Shown one piece after another: positions 32,483 through 41,908 of a DNA stretch of 64,000 bases. Source of the stretch: Microbacterium sp. Root553 (GTDB taxonomy: Bacteria; Actinomycetota; Actinomycetes; Actinomycetales; Microbacteriaceae); assembly GCF_001426995.1 (NCBI RefSeq), contig NZ_LMFY01000001.1:236240-300239 (forward strand), written 5' to 3'. Under the pieces are notes generated by a model. It saw only the letters and a list, made by a program, of their open reading frames with translations, was not told where the DNA came from and searched no databases. The position numbers and the translations under genes are program-made. The first letter of the stretch is position 1. The number at the start of each line of letters is the position of its first letter.

Positions 32483-33273
32483 ACCGCCTCGCTCCCTCCC
32501 CCGTGACCCGCTGGATCATCGGCATCCTCGTCGGAGCCTTCTTCGCGATCCCGCTGATCTCGACCTTTCTCTACACGCTGCGCCAGACCGACGGCAGCCT
32601 CGGCCTCGAACGCTGGGCTGCGGTGTTCGATCCGGCGAGATCCGCGGCGATCCGGCCGATCTGGATGGGTCTGGGCAACTCGCTCGTCCTCGCCCTCGTC
32701 ACGGTGGCGATCGTTCTCCTGCTGCTCGCGCCGACCATGATCCTGGTCAATCTGCGCTTCGGCAGGCTCCGCCCCGCCTTCGAGTTCGTGGTGCTGCTGC
32801 CGATCTCGATCCCCGCGATCGTGCTCGTGGTCGGGCTCGCGCCCATCTACCTCCAGATCGGCCGCTCCCTCGGCACCGGCACCTGGACGCTCGCCTTCGC
32901 CTACGGCATCACCGTTCTCCCGTTCGCCTATCGCTCGATCCAGGCGTCGATAGACGCCGCCGATCTGCGCACGCTCGCCGAGGCCGCACGTTCCCTGGGC
33001 GCGAGCTGGCCGACCGTGGTGCTGAAGGTCCTCGCACCGAATCTGCGTCAGGGGCTGCTGGCTGCCTCGCTGATCTCGATCGCGGTCGTGCTCGGCGAGT
33101 TCACGATCGCCTCGCTGCTGAACCGCCAGGTGTTCCAGACCGCCATGGTCGTCGTGCAGAAGCAGGATCCCTACGCTCCCGCGATCTTCACGCTGCTGGC
33201 TCTGCTGTTCGTCTTCCTGCTCCTGCTCCTCATCGGCCGCGTCGCTCGCGGCACCCGAAAGGCCCAGTCATGA
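32479..33273 (+). CDS. ABC transporter permease (PotC-like)
   Basis: Second permease of the importer, 264 residues with six helices and the coupling motif EAARSLGASWPTVVLKVLAP. I choose GTG 32479 because it overlaps the previous stop as GTGA, the same junction type as at 31532; a GTG three codons earlier is the alternative. The C terminus is short and basic. It is followed by the ATPase with another four-base overlap. Confidence 0.92.
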   Translation: MNRLAPSPVTRWIIGILVGAFFAIPLISTFLYTLRQTDGSLGLERWAAVFDPARSAAIRPIWMGLGNSLVLALVTVAIVLLLLAPTMILVNLRFGRLRPAFEFVVLLPISIPAIVLVVGLAPIYLQIGRSLGTGTWTLAFAYGITVLPFAYRSIQASIDAADLRTLAEAARSLGASWPTVVLKVLAPNLRQGLLAASLISIAVVLGEFTIASLLNRQVFQTAMVVVQKQDPYAPAIFTLLALLFVFLLLLLIGRVARGTRKAQS

Positions 33274-34349
33274 CCCTTCCCGAGACCGCCGACAACATGC
33301 TGCTCGCCGAGGCCGGCGAGGGCACTCGCGTGCAGCTGCAGGGCATCGTGAAGAGCTACTCCGGCACCACCGTGCTGCACGGCGTCGACCTCGACATCGC
33401 GCCGGGCGAGTTCGTGTCGCTGCTCGGCCCGTCCGGGTGCGGAAAGACGACCCTCCTGCGCGTGCTGGCCGGGCTCGAGGGCCTCGACGGCGGCGCTGTG
33501 CTCCTCGGCGGAAGCGACGTGTCCCGCGTACCCACCAACAAGCGCGACATCGGCATGGTCTTCCAGTCGTACTCGCTCTTCCCGCATCTGCGAGTGGTCG
33601 AGAACACGGCCTTCGGGCTCCGCCGCCGCGGTGTCGGCAGAGCGGATGCCGCTGCGCGCGCGCTCGATGCCCTCGCCCTCGTCGGACTCGCCGACTTCGC
33701 CGATCGTTTCCCGCACCAGCTCTCCGGCGGGCAGCAGCAGCGCGTGGCGCTCGCCCGCGCGCTGGTGACGGAGCCCAAGGTGCTGCTTCTCGACGAGCCG
33801 CTGTCCGCCCTCGACGCGAAGGTGCGCGTGCAGCTGCGCGACGAGATCCGTCGGATCCAGCTGCGCCTCGGCATCACCACCGTCTTCGTCACCCACGACC
33901 AGGAGGAGGCGCTGGCGGTGTCGGATCGGATCGCGGTGATGAACGCGGGCACCATCGAGCAGATCGGCACCCCCGAGCAGCTGTACACGTCACCGTCGAC
34001 AGCGGGAGTGGCCGCGTTCGTCGGTCTCTCCAGCGTCGTCTCCGGCGTCGCCGAGGGAGATCACGTCGTGGTGTGGGGACAGCGGCTGCCCCTGCGTTCG
34101 CCGGCCGACGGTCCCGTCGATGTGTTCCTTCGGCCCGAGAACGTGCACTTCGCGTCCGAGGCGGATGCCGCGACGGACGCGCTCGTGCAGGAGAGCACGT
34201 TCCTCGGCAGCATGCGCCGCACGCTCGTGCGCACCGAGTCGGGTGAGCTGGTGCGGCTGCAGCACGCCCCCGGCATCCACCCCGCGTTCGGCGATCGCGT
34301 GCGGATCGCGGTCGCCCCCGAGCCGGTCGCGGTGCATCCACGGGGCTGA
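33270..34349 (+). CDS. ABC transporter ATP-binding protein (PotA/FbpC-like)
   Basis: ATPase of the importer, 359 residues. Walker A GPSGCGKTT (53-61), MVFQSYSLFPHL Q-loop, signature LSGGQQQR, Walker B LLLDEPLSALD and switch His in FVTHDQEEAL are intact. A C-terminal TOBE-like domain (about residues 250-359; VFLRPENVHFASE) is as in polyamine, iron and sugar importers and may bind a regulator or substrate. The ATG overlaps the permease stop (ATGA), completing a tightly coupled operon. Confidence 0.94.
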   Translation: MTLPETADNMLLAEAGEGTRVQLQGIVKSYSGTTVLHGVDLDIAPGEFVSLLGPSGCGKTTLLRVLAGLEGLDGGAVLLGGSDVSRVPTNKRDIGMVFQSYSLFPHLRVVENTAFGLRRRGVGRADAAARALDALALVGLADFADRFPHQLSGGQQQRVALARALVTEPKVLLLDEPLSALDAKVRVQLRDEIRRIQLRLGITTVFVTHDQEEALAVSDRIAVMNAGTIEQIGTPEQLYTSPSTAGVAAFVGLSSVVSGVAEGDHVVVWGQRLPLRSPADGPVDVFLRPENVHFASEADAATDALVQESTFLGSMRRTLVRTESGELVRLQHAPGIHPAFGDRVRIAVAPEPVAVHPRG

Positions 34350-34434
34350 GCGAGCCCTATCGCTGGCCGGTACTCCGAGATACCGTGATGCTCGAGGGCC
34401 TCGTTCCCTCCTCACCGTCGAGAAAGGACACCTC

Positions 34435-34614
34435 ATGGCAGGCAAGTTCGAGCTGTACACCGACAGTGCCGGTGGTCATCGGTTCCGACTGAAGGCCGGC
34501 AACGGCGAGGTCATCGCGTCGAGCGAGAGCTACACCACGCGGTCCGCCGCGAAGAACGGCGTCGAGTCGGTGAAGACCAACGCGCCGGGAGCCACGGTCG
34601 TCGAACTCGACTGA
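34435..34614 (+). CDS. YegP/DUF1508 family small protein
   Basis: A 59-residue single-domain protein. The sequence FELYTDSAGGHRFRLKAGNG followed by VIASSESYTTRSAAKNGVES is the complete DUF1508 repeat, usually found as one or two copies (E. coli YegP has two). The function is unknown; the fold is a small alpha-beta unit. The start has GAAAGGA eight bases upstream. It is monocistronic and ends at a strong terminator. Confidence 0.9.
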   Translation: MAGKFELYTDSAGGHRFRLKAGNGEVIASSESYTTRSAAKNGVESVKTNAPGATVVELD

Positions 34615-34633
34615 CCGCGACTCCGCACCGCAC

Positions 34634-34676
34634 ACACAGACCCCCTCCTGTACACCGCGCAGGAGGGGGTCTGTGT
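34634..34676. terminator. strong bidirectional terminator
   Basis: ACACAGACCCCCTCCTG (34634-34650) and its exact complement (34660-34676) form a 17-bp stem with a 9-nt loop, between the convergent yegP-like and amino-acid ABC genes. It can serve both strands. Confidence 0.93.
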
Positions 34677-34702
34677 ATGGTGAGGGCCGTTCGACCGCGA
34701 AC

Positions 34703-35458
34703 TCAGAGCACGCGAGCCAGGAAGTCCTGGGTGCGCGGATGCTGCGGGTTGGCGAGCACCTCACGCGGGTCACCCTCTTCGACGATGTGTCCGCCGTCCA
34801 TGAAGATCAGGCGCGACCCCACCTCGCGGGCGAAGCCCATCTCGTGCGTGACGACGAGCATCGTCATCCCCTCGTCGGCGAGCGAGCGCATGACCTGCAG
34901 CACTTCGCCCACCAGCTCGGGATCGAGAGCCGACGTCGGCTCGTCGAACAGCATCATGTCGGGATTCATGCACAACGCGCGGGCGATCGCGACGCGCTGC
35001 TGCTGGCCGCCCGACAGGTGACCGGGGAAAGCGTCCGCCTTCTCGGCGAGTCCGACGCGCCCCAGCATCTCCTTCGCGATCTTCTCGGCCTCGGCCTTGG
35101 ACCGCTTCTTCACGCGCTGCTGCGCGACCATGAGGTTGCCCATCACATCGAGGTGCGGGAACAGGTTGAAGCTCTGGAACACCATGCCGATGCGCGTGCG
35201 CACCCGGTCGATGTCGACGTCGGGGTCGGTGATGTCGATCCCCTCGATCAGCACCTTGCCGCCTGTCGGCTCTTCGAGCAGGTTCACCGAGCGCAGAAGC
35301 GTCGACTTGCCGGAGCCGGAGGGTCCGATGATGCAGACCACCTCGCCCGCGGTGACGGTGAGGTCGATGCCCTTGAGCACCTCGTTGTCGCCGAAGCTCT
35401 TCACGAGCCCCTGCAGGTCGATCGCCGGAGCGTGGACATCAATCAGATCGGTGATCAT
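34703..35458 (-). CDS. polar amino acid ABC transporter ATP-binding protein (GlnQ-like)
   Basis: A 251-residue ATPase that powers uptake of a polar amino acid. Walker [10 protein letters not shown] (45-53), Q-loop [14 protein letters not shown], signature LSGGQQQR, Walker [15 protein letters not shown] and switch His in [11 protein letters not shown] are intact and of the GlnQ/HisP subfamily. It overlaps the permease stop by ATGA. Last gene of the binding protein-permease-ATPase operon. Confidence 0.95.
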   Translation of the reverse strand: MITDLIDVHAPAIDLQGLVKSFGDNEVLKGIDLTVTAGEVVCIIGPSGSGKSTLLRSVNLLEEPTGGKVLIEGIDITDPDVDIDRVRTRIGMVFQSFNLFPHLDVMGNLMVAQQRVKKRSKAEAEKIAKEMLGRVGLAEKADAFPGHLSGGQQQRVAIARALCMNPDMMLFDEPTSALDPELVGEVLQVMRSLADEGMTMLVVTHEMGFAREVGSRLIFMDGGHIVEEGDPREVLANPQHPRTQDFLARVL

Positions 35459-36252
35459 CGCTGCTTCGCCATCCGTCGTTCCAGGTACGCGCTGAAGCGC
35501 GTGAGGGGGATCGTCACGATCAGGTACAGGATCGCCGCCATGATCAGCGGCGTCGCGTTCGTGTTCTGCGTCGCGGCGTCACGGGCGAAGTTGGTGAGCT
35601 CCTTCGACCAGATGAACGTTCCCGCGACGAAGAGCAGCGACGTGTCCTTCAGCAGCAGCACGAACTCATTCGTGAGCGGCGGGATGATGATGCGGAATCC
35701 CTGCGGCACGATGATCCAGAACGTGGTCTTCATGGGAGACATGCCGAGCGAGCGCGCAGCCTCGGTCTGCCCCTTCGGGACCGCCTGGATGCCGGCGCGG
35801 ATCGTCTCGGCCATGTACGCCGACGCCACGAGGATGAGGCCGACGAGACCGAGCACGACCGGGCCGCCGAGGTCACGCCCCGAGATGCCCAGTGCGATCG
35901 GCAGGATGAAGGCCACACCGAAGATCGTGAGGATCGCGGGAAGCCCGCGGAACAGCTCGATCCAGGCCGTGGCGATCCATCGGAACGGCCCGATGCTCGA
36001 CAGCTTCAGCAGTGCGAGCACGACCCCCAGCAGGAGCCCGGCGACGAACGCGACAGCGGTGAACCACAGCGTGTTGACGAGTGCGGTCGTGATGATCCCG
36101 GGGAACATCTTCGCCGCGATCTCGGGGTTGAAGAACAGCGGCCCGATCTTCGCCCAGTCGGTGCTGACCGCCGCCCAGACGACGATCGCGATCAGCACCG
36201 CATAGACGGTGTACCGGTACAGCTTGCTCTTCGTGGTGCGCCTCAACGCCAT
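35455..36252 (-). CDS. polar amino acid ABC transporter permease
   Basis: A 265-residue permease of the HisM/GlnP family with five or six helices. The coupling loop is [20 protein letters not shown], and [18 protein letters not shown] is the family signature. I start at ATG 36252; a TTG two codons earlier is possible but lies only three bases from the GGGAG site. It sits 34 bp downstream of the binding-protein gene and overlaps the ATPase. Confidence 0.93.
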   Translation of the reverse strand: MALRRTTKSKLYRYTVYAVLIAIVVWAAVSTDWAKIGPLFFNPEIAAKMFPGIITTALVNTLWFTAVAFVAGLLLGVVLALLKLSSIGPFRWIATAWIELFRGLPAILTIFGVAFILPIALGISGRDLGGPVVLGLVGLILVASAYMAETIRAGIQAVPKGQTEAARSLGMSPMKTTFWIIVPQGFRIIIPPLTNEFVLLLKDTSLLFVAGTFIWSKELTNFARDAATQNTNATPLIMAAILYLIVTIPLTRFSAYLERRMAKQR

Positions 36253-36286
36253 TGTCAAGGTCTCCCTGCTCTACGTCGCTCGCCGA

Positions 36287-37102
36287 TTACTTCGCGGTGA
36301 AGTAGGTGTCGTAGATGGTCTGGTAGTCGCCGCTGTCGCGCAGATCCTGCAGCGCACCGTCGATCGCCTCGCGCAGCTTGTCCTTCTCGCCCTTCGCGAA
36401 CGCGAAGCCGTAGGACTCGCCCGTCTCGTACTCCTCGACGATCTTGTAGGCGTTGTCGGCCTTCTCGTGCTCGAGGTTCACCGGCTGGTCCTGCAGGATG
36501 GCGTCGATCTGACCCGCCTGCATCGCCGGCCACAGCTCTCCGTCCGAGGGGTACTGCACGAGTTCCGCGCCTGTGGCGTTCTCGGTCGCGTACGCCTCAC
36601 CGGTCGTGCCCTGCTGCACGCCCACGTTCTTGCCCGACAGGTCGTCGATCGACTCGATGCCGGAGTCGGTGCGCACGAGCAGCGACTGCAGCGACTCGTA
36701 GTACGGCTCGGAGAAGTCGATGTTCGCCTTGCGCTCGTCGGTGATCGTCATCGCCGACGCCCCGACATCGCAGGTGCCGGCCGCGAGCGTGGTGCCGGAC
36801 TGCAGCGCGTCGAAGCCGACGTCCTGCACCGACAGCTTGAGGTCGAGCTCCTTCGCGATCGCGTCGAGCAGGTCGATGTCGAAGCCCGTGTACCCGGTGC
36901 CGTTGTCGCCGCCCTCGAACTCGAAGGGCGCGTACGGGATGTCGGAGCAGACCGTGAGCGTGCCGGCCTCGACGAGGTCGTACTCGTCACCCGCCGCCGG
37001 CTCACCGGATCCGCCGCTTCCTGCGCCGCCCGCACAACCGGCAAGGGCGATGGTGGCGGTCGCGGCGAGCGCGATCCCGGCGATGATGTTGCGACGCTGC
37101 AT
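36287..37102 (-). CDS. polar amino acid ABC transporter substrate-binding lipoprotein
   Basis: A 271-residue family 3 solute-binding protein. The signal peptide ends in the lipobox LAGC and is followed by a Gly/Ser linker. Mature motifs are LTVCSDIPYAPFEFEG, YTGFDIDLLDAIAKEL and FDALQSGTTLAAGTCD, typical of glutamate/glutamine/cystine binders. The start has CAGGAG eight bases upstream. It heads the operon with the permease and ATPase that follow. Specificity is not deducible. Confidence 0.94.
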   Translation of the reverse strand: MQRRNIIAGIALAATATIALAGCAGGAGSGGSGEPAAGDEYDLVEAGTLTVCSDIPYAPFEFEGGDNGTGYTGFDIDLLDAIAKELDLKLSVQDVGFDALQSGTTLAAGTCDVGASAMTITDERKANIDFSEPYYESLQSLLVRTDSGIESIDDLSGKNVGVQQGTTGEAYATENATGAELVQYPSDGELWPAMQAGQIDAILQDQPVNLEHEKADNAYKIVEEYETGESYGFAFAKGEKDKLREAIDGALQDLRDSGDYQTIYDTYFTAK

Positions 37103-37365
37103 GTCAGCTCCTGAAAAGTGAGGGGTGTGTTGCTCACGGGCGGGTAGGAGAACATCTAAACACGCGCGCTCCTGCCGAGCCCGCCCCGGGCAGTGTTCTG
37201 CGGATCACATTTGTGTTGCAAGTGTGACCGAATATGACGGCCGTGTTACAGCTCGGATCGCGACGCCGATCGCGGTACCTGCAGCACCGATTGTTCACCT
37301 TGCCTGAGTATCCTCTGTGCCGAACGCGTGAGCCTCTGTGCTCCGGATTCCGAGGAGACCCGATC

Positions 37366-37989
37366 ATAGCCAAGAAGACCGCAGCCCGCCGCGACGCCGA
37401 GGCGGCCATCGATGCCGCCGCACGTGCCGCGAAAGACGCCAAGAAGCTGATCAAGAACCTGCCGGGAAAGTCGGCGAAGAAGCTCAAGCCTCTCGTCGAG
37501 GACGCGAAGGACGCCTCCAAGGTCTCGAAGAAGAAGGTCGCCGACCGGCCGAAGAAGGTCGCGAAGTCCGCCGTCGCCGCGACGGAGCGACTGCAGAAGG
37601 CGAGTGCGAAGCTGCACGCCGCTGCCGAGGCGAAGGCGGCGCCCGTGAAGAAGAACGAGAAGACGAAAGCTCCCGACAAGAAAACGCCCGCGAAGAAGGC
37701 GGCGCCCAAGAAGTCGGCGGCCCCCGCGAAGAAGGCGACTCCCGAGAAGAAGGCACCCGCCGCATCCGCCCCCGTGGAGTCGGCACCCGCCGCATCCGCC
37801 CCCGTGGAGTCGGCACCCGCCGCATCCGCCCCCGTGTCGCCGGCCCCGCAGACGCCGACCGAGAACGCCGCCGCGCACGACCTGAGCGCGCGGACAGTCG
37901 TCGAACTCCGCGCGCTGGCGCGCGCTCAGGGCCGCACCGGATACTCGCGCCTGACCAAGGCCGCGCTGCTCGATCTCCTTGCGCACTGA
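37366..37989 (+). CDS. lysine-rich histone H1-like protein with SAP/Rho_N-type C terminus (apparent ATA start)
   Basis: A 207-residue basic protein: residues 1-130 are Lys/Ala-rich (AKKTAARRDAEAAIDAAARA, then many AKK/PAKK repeats as in histone H1), residues ~130-160 are an Ala/Pro repeat, and the C terminus LSARTVVELRALARAQGRTG plus YSRLTKAALLDLLAH resembles the Rho N-terminal/SAP nucleic-acid-binding fold. A nucleoid or RNA-binding role is likely. The start is odd: GAGGAG (37352-37357) is followed 8 bases later by ATA GCC AAG AAG, exactly where ATG GCC AAG AAG would be expected. The only in-frame ATG (37234) lies 44 codons upstream, has no ribosome site, and adds sequence unlike coding DNA. 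The Pls-type gene starts right after its stop. Confidence 0.75.
   Translation: MAKKTAARRDAEAAIDAAARAAKDAKKLIKNLPGKSAKKLKPLVEDAKDASKVSKKKVADRPKKVAKSAVAATERLQKASAKLHAAAEAKAAPVKKNEKTKAPDKKTPAKKAAPKKSAAPAKKATPEKKAPAASAPVESAPAASAPVESAPAASAPVSPAPQTPTENAAAHDLSARTVVELRALARAQGRTGYSRLTKAALLDLLAH
37752..37836. repeat. 30-bp in-frame tandem repeat
   Basis: The 30-bp unit at 37752-37781 is repeated at 37782-37811 and partly at 37812-37836, encoding APAASAPVES. It is a likely site of copy-number variation in the linker of the histone-like protein. Confidence 0.9.
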
Positions 37990-37990
37990 C

Positions 37991-40900
37991 GTGCAGGAGG
38001 CGCTCGATCGCGGCGCATACGCACCGCTCCCCCGCACACTGATCGACGTCCTGCGCGACACGACGGCGCGGTATCCCGATGCCTCCGCGGTCGAAGACGG
38101 CGACGGCGCGCTCAGCTATGCCGAGCTGCTCGCGCGGGTGTGGCGCACGGCGGCCATGCTCCACGAGAACGGGGTGCGGCAGGGCGACCGGGTCGGCATC
38201 CGGATGACGTCGGGGCGCCGCGAGCTGTACATCGCGATCCTCGGCACGATGGCGGCCGGCGCCGCCTACGTTCCGGTCGACGCCGATGACCCGCAGGAGC
38301 GCGCGGACCTCGTGTTCCGGGAGGCGGGCATCGCCGGCACGATCACCGATGCGGGCTATCGCCCTGCCGAGGGCGTCGAATCCGCCGCGCTGTTCGCCAG
38401 CGGGTCTCCGCACCCCAGCACCTCCGCGATCCCGGTCGTCGCCCCGCCGACCACCGAGGACGACGCCTGGATCATCTTCACCTCGGGTTCGACCGGGGTG
38501 CCCAAGGGTGTGGCGGTCTCTCATCGATCGGCCGCGGCCTTCGTCGACGCCGAGGCGCGCCTCTTCCTGCAGGAGGCACCGCTCGGGCCGGGCGACCGCG
38601 TACTGGCGGGGCTGTCGGTCGCGTTCGACGCGTCGTGCGAGGAGATGTGGCTGGCCTGGGGGCACGGCGCCTGCCTCGTGCCGGCGCCCCGGGCGCTCGT
38701 GCGCTCCGGCGAGGACCTCGGTCCCTGGCTGCTCGGCCACGGCATCACGGTCGTGTCGACGGTGCCGACCCTCGCGGCGCTCTGGCCGCAGGACGCGATC
38801 GAGAACGTGCGGCTGCTGATCTTCGGCGGCGAGGCGTGCCCTCCCGAGCTGGTGGCGCGGCTGGCCTCCGAAGGGCGCGAGGTGTGGAACACGTACGGGC
38901 CGACCGAGGCCACGGTCGTCGCCTGCGCGTCTCTCATGGACGGCATCGGCCCCGTGCGCATCGGTCTGCCGCTCGACGGCTGGTCGCTGGCCGTCGTCGA
39001 CGCCGAGGGGCATCGGGTCGCCGACGGCGAGGCGGGCGAGCTCATCATCGGGGGTGTCGGGCTGGCGCGCTATCTCGATCCCGCCAAGGATGCCGAGAAG
39101 TACGCGCCCATGCCGACACTCGGGTGGGAGCGGGCCTACCGCTCCGGCGACGTGGTCCGCATGGAGCCCGAAGGACTGATCTTCCAGGGCCGCGCCGACG
39201 ACCAGGTCAAGATCGGCGGCCGCCGCATCGAGCTGGGCGAGGTCGAGACCGCACTGCAGGCCCTCACCTCGGTGTCCGCCGCCGCCGTGGTCGTGCAGAA
39301 GACCGATGCCGGCCTTCCTCTCCTCGTCGGCTACGTGGTCCCGGACGAGGGCTTCGACCGGCAGACCGCCCGCTCCGAGCTCGCCGCGCTGCTGCCCGCC
39401 CCGCTGATCCCGCTGCTCGCGACCGTCGACGATCTGCCCGTGCGCACCTCGGGCAAGGTCGACCGCGCCGCACTCCCCTGGCCGCTGGACTCCGGCGACG
39501 CGGGAGACTCCTCGCTGTCCGGCACCGCCGCGTGGCTCGCCGAGCAGTGGTTCGCCGTGCTCGGCATCCGCCCGGACGACGACGATGCCGACTTCTTCCA
39601 GCTCGGCGGGGGCTCGCTCGCCGCCGCTCAGCTGGTGTCGCGCCTGCGCACCCGCGCCCCCGAGTTCACGATGACCGATGTCTACGACCTGCCGCGGCTG
39701 CGCCAGATGGCGGATGCCGTCGACGAGGAGGCCGACGACGACGACACCGAAGAACGGGTCTTCAGTCAGCCTGTTCCCACACCGCGGCGGATGCAGTGGG
39801 TGCAGACGATCGCCGGCCTGCCGCTGTTCGTGTTCACCGGCATCCGCTGGCTGCTCTTCCTCCTCGCCGCGAGCTGGATACTGCGGCTCTCGCCCGGATT
39901 CGAGTTCCTGCCCGATGTGCCCGTGTGGACCGTCATCGTCGGGCTGCTCGTGTTCGTGACCCCGCTGGGCAAGATGACGATCGCCGCGGTCGCCGCCCGA
40001 CTTCTGCTCGCCGGGCTGCGCCCCGGCGACTACCCGCGCGGCGGCGGGGTGCACCTGCGGCTGTGGCTCGCCGAGCAGATCGCCCAGCAGGTGGATCCGG
40101 TCGGACTGGCCGGCGCCCCCTGGGTCGTCTACTACGCCCGAGCCCTCGGCGCCCGCATCCACCGGGATGTGGACCTGCACACGGTGCCGCCGATCACGGG
40201 AATGCTCGACATCGGTCCCGGCGCCTCGATCGAACCCGAAGTCGACCTCACCGGCTATTGGATCGACGGCGACACCGTGCGCATCGGCGGCATCCGCATC
40301 GGCGCCGACGCGACCATCGGCGCGCGCAGCACCCTCGCACCCGGCACGAAGATCGGTCGCGGAGCGGAGATCGCCCCGGGGTCGGCGGTGTTCGGTCGCG
40401 TGCGCGCGAAGCAGCGGTGGGCGGGCTCCCCGGCGGCTCGGATCGGTGGCACCTCGTCGCCGTTCGCCCCCGACCGCCCACCGACCAGGGTCCGGTGGCT
40501 GTGGGCGTACGCGGCCTCGTCGGCGCTTCTCGGCCTCCTCCCCGTCATCTCGCTGGCCGCCGGGGCCGGGATCCTGGCGCTCGGCATCCGAGGCTCCGAC
40601 TCGCTGCTCGCGGCGGTCCCCGGCATCCTCGCGCTGCTGGTGCCCGCGGTGCTGCTGGCCGGTCTCGTGTTCGCCGGCCTGGTGCTGCTCTTCGTGCGCG
40701 TGCTCGGTCTCGGGCTCGCCGAGGGCGTGTACCCGGTGCGTTCGCGAGTCGCCTGGCAGGCATGGACGACCGAGCGCCTGCTCGATTCCGCCCGGACCTT
40801 CCTCTTCCCGCTGTACTCCAGCATCGTCACCCCGATCTGGCTGCGTGCACTGGGCGCCGACGTCGGTCGCGACGTCGAGGCGTCGACCGTGCTCCTCATC

Positions 40901-41908
40901 CCGACGCTCGCGACGATCGCCGACGGCGCGTTCCTCGCCGATGACACCATGGTGGCGACCTACGAGCTGCGGGGCGGGTGGATGCGGTTGCGCAGAGCGC
41001 GGATCGGCAAGCGCGCCTTCCTGGGCAACTCGGGCATGGCCGCAGGGGGCCACAACGTGCCGCGCGACGGCCTGGTCGCCGTGCTGTCGGTCGCTCCCCC
41101 CAAGGCCAAGGCCGGATCGTCCTGGCTGGGATCGCCGGCGGCGCGCCTTCGTCGGGTGGTCAACGACTCCGACCTCGAGCGCACCTATCGGCCGCGCGCG
41201 AGCCTGCGCCTCGCCCGTGCACTGTGGGAGTCGTGCCGCATCATCCCGGTGTTCGTCACCTGCGCGATCGGCCTCTCCGTGATGCTCGCTCTGGCCGCTG
41301 TCGTCGAGAACGGGGGCCTGGGCTGGGCCGTCGCCCTCTCGAGCGTCGTGATGCTGGCGGCCGGCGCGGTCGCCGCTCTCGTCACGACGATCGCCAAATG
41401 GCTCATCGTCGGGCCGATCCGCGCGGGCGAGCATCCGCTGTGGTCGAGCTTCGTGTGGCGCACGGAGGTGTCCGACACGTTCACCGAGATGGTCGCGGCC
41501 CCCTGGTTCGCCAATGCCGCCGCCGGCACGCCCGCTCTCGCGATCTGGCTGCGCTCGCTCGGCGCGAAGATCGGACGCGGCGTGTGGACCGACAGCTACT
41601 GGCTGCCCGAACCCGACCTCGTGACGCTCGGCGACGGCGCGACGGTCAACCGCGGATGTGTGGTTCAGACGCATCTGTTCCATGATCGAGTGATGAGTAT
41701 CGACGCAGTGACCCTCGAGAACGGTGCGACCCTGGGTCCGCACAGCGTGATCCTGCCCGCGGCGACGATCGGGGCGGATGCCACGGTCGGCCCCGCCTCG
41801 CTCGTGATGCGGGGTGAGTTCGTGCCGGTCGGCAGCCGGTGGAGCGGCAATCCCATCGGTCCGTGGCGAGCGGTCAAGGTGCGCTCGTACCAGGCGACCG
41901 ACGCATGA
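37991..41908 (+). CDS. Pls/PosA-type non-ribosomal peptide synthetase (cationic homo-poly-amino-acid synthetase)
   Basis: A 1305-residue membrane synthetase with the architecture of epsilon-poly-L-lysine synthetase. Residues ~15-500 are an adenylation domain (FTSGSTGVPKG at 163-173, TYGPTEATV, YRSGDVVRM, catalytic K489 in TSGKVDR). Residues ~515-585 are a carrier domain with the phosphopantetheine serine S542 in LGGGSLAAAQ. Then follow six membrane helices interleaved with three left-handed beta-helix (hexapeptide-repeat) blocks near residues 715-810, 950-1035 and 1190-1285, which in Pls catalyse chain growth. There is no condensation or thioesterase domain. By alignment to GrsA, the pocket has Asp213 and an acidic Glu217, consistent with a basic amino acid. 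It follows the histone-like stop by one base (GTG start; TTG at 37979 is the alternative) and overlaps the M1 peptidase gene by ATGA. Confidence 0.9.
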   Translation: MQEALDRGAYAPLPRTLIDVLRDTTARYPDASAVEDGDGALSYAELLARVWRTAAMLHENGVRQGDRVGIRMTSGRRELYIAILGTMAAGAAYVPVDADDPQERADLVFREAGIAGTITDAGYRPAEGVESAALFASGSPHPSTSAIPVVAPPTTEDDAWIIFTSGSTGVPKGVAVSHRSAAAFVDAEARLFLQEAPLGPGDRVLAGLSVAFDASCEEMWLAWGHGACLVPAPRALVRSGEDLGPWLLGHGITVVSTVPTLAALWPQDAIENVRLLIFGGEACPPELVARLASEGREVWNTYGPTEATVVACASLMDGIGPVRIGLPLDGWSLAVVDAEGHRVADGEAGELIIGGVGLARYLDPAKDAEKYAPMPTLGWERAYRSGDVVRMEPEGLIFQGRADDQVKIGGRRIELGEVETALQALTSVSAAAVVVQKTDAGLPLLVGYVVPDEGFDRQTARSELAALLPAPLIPLLATVDDLPVRTSGKVDRAALPWPLDSGDAGDSSLSGTAAWLAEQWFAVLGIRPDDDDADFFQLGGGSLAAAQLVSRLRTRAPEFTMTDVYDLPRLRQMADAVDEEADDDDTEERVFSQPVPTPRRMQWVQTIAGLPLFVFTGIRWLLFLLAASWILRLSPGFEFLPDVPVWTVIVGLLVFVTPLGKMTIAAVAARLLLAGLRPGDYPRGGGVHLRLWLAEQIAQQVDPVGLAGAPWVVYYARALGARIHRDVDLHTVPPITGMLDIGPGASIEPEVDLTGYWIDGDTVRIGGIRIGADATIGARSTLAPGTKIGRGAEIAPGSAVFGRVRAKQRWAGSPAARIGGTSSPFAPDRPPTRVRWLWAYAASSALLGLLPVISLAAGAGILALGIRGSDSLLAAVPGILALLVPAVLLAGLVFAGLVLLFVRVLGLGLAEGVYPVRSRVAWQAWTTERLLDSARTFLFPLYSSIVTPIWLRALGADVGRDVEASTVLLIPTLATIADGAFLADDTMVATYELRGGWMRLRRARIGKRAFLGNSGMAAGGHNVPRDGLVAVLSVAPPKAKAGSSWLGSPAARLRRVVNDSDLERTYRPRASLRLARALWESCRIIPVFVTCAIGLSVMLALAAVVENGGLGWAVALSSVVMLAAGAVAALVTTIAKWLIVGPIRAGEHPLWSSFVWRTEVSDTFTEMVAAPWFANAAAGTPALAIWLRSLGAKIGRGVWTDSYWLPEPDLVTLGDGATVNRGCVVQTHLFHDRVMSIDAVTLENGATLGPHSVILPAATIGADATVGPASLVMRGEFVPVGSRWSGNPIGPWRAVKVRSYQATDA

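Noticed and set aside
37484..41743. 1419-residue minus-strand open frame opposite the Pls-type gene
   Set aside because: Codon composition is the mirror of the real gene (Arg/Gly/His-rich, no domain) and the plus frame contains complete adenylation, carrier and membrane domains.
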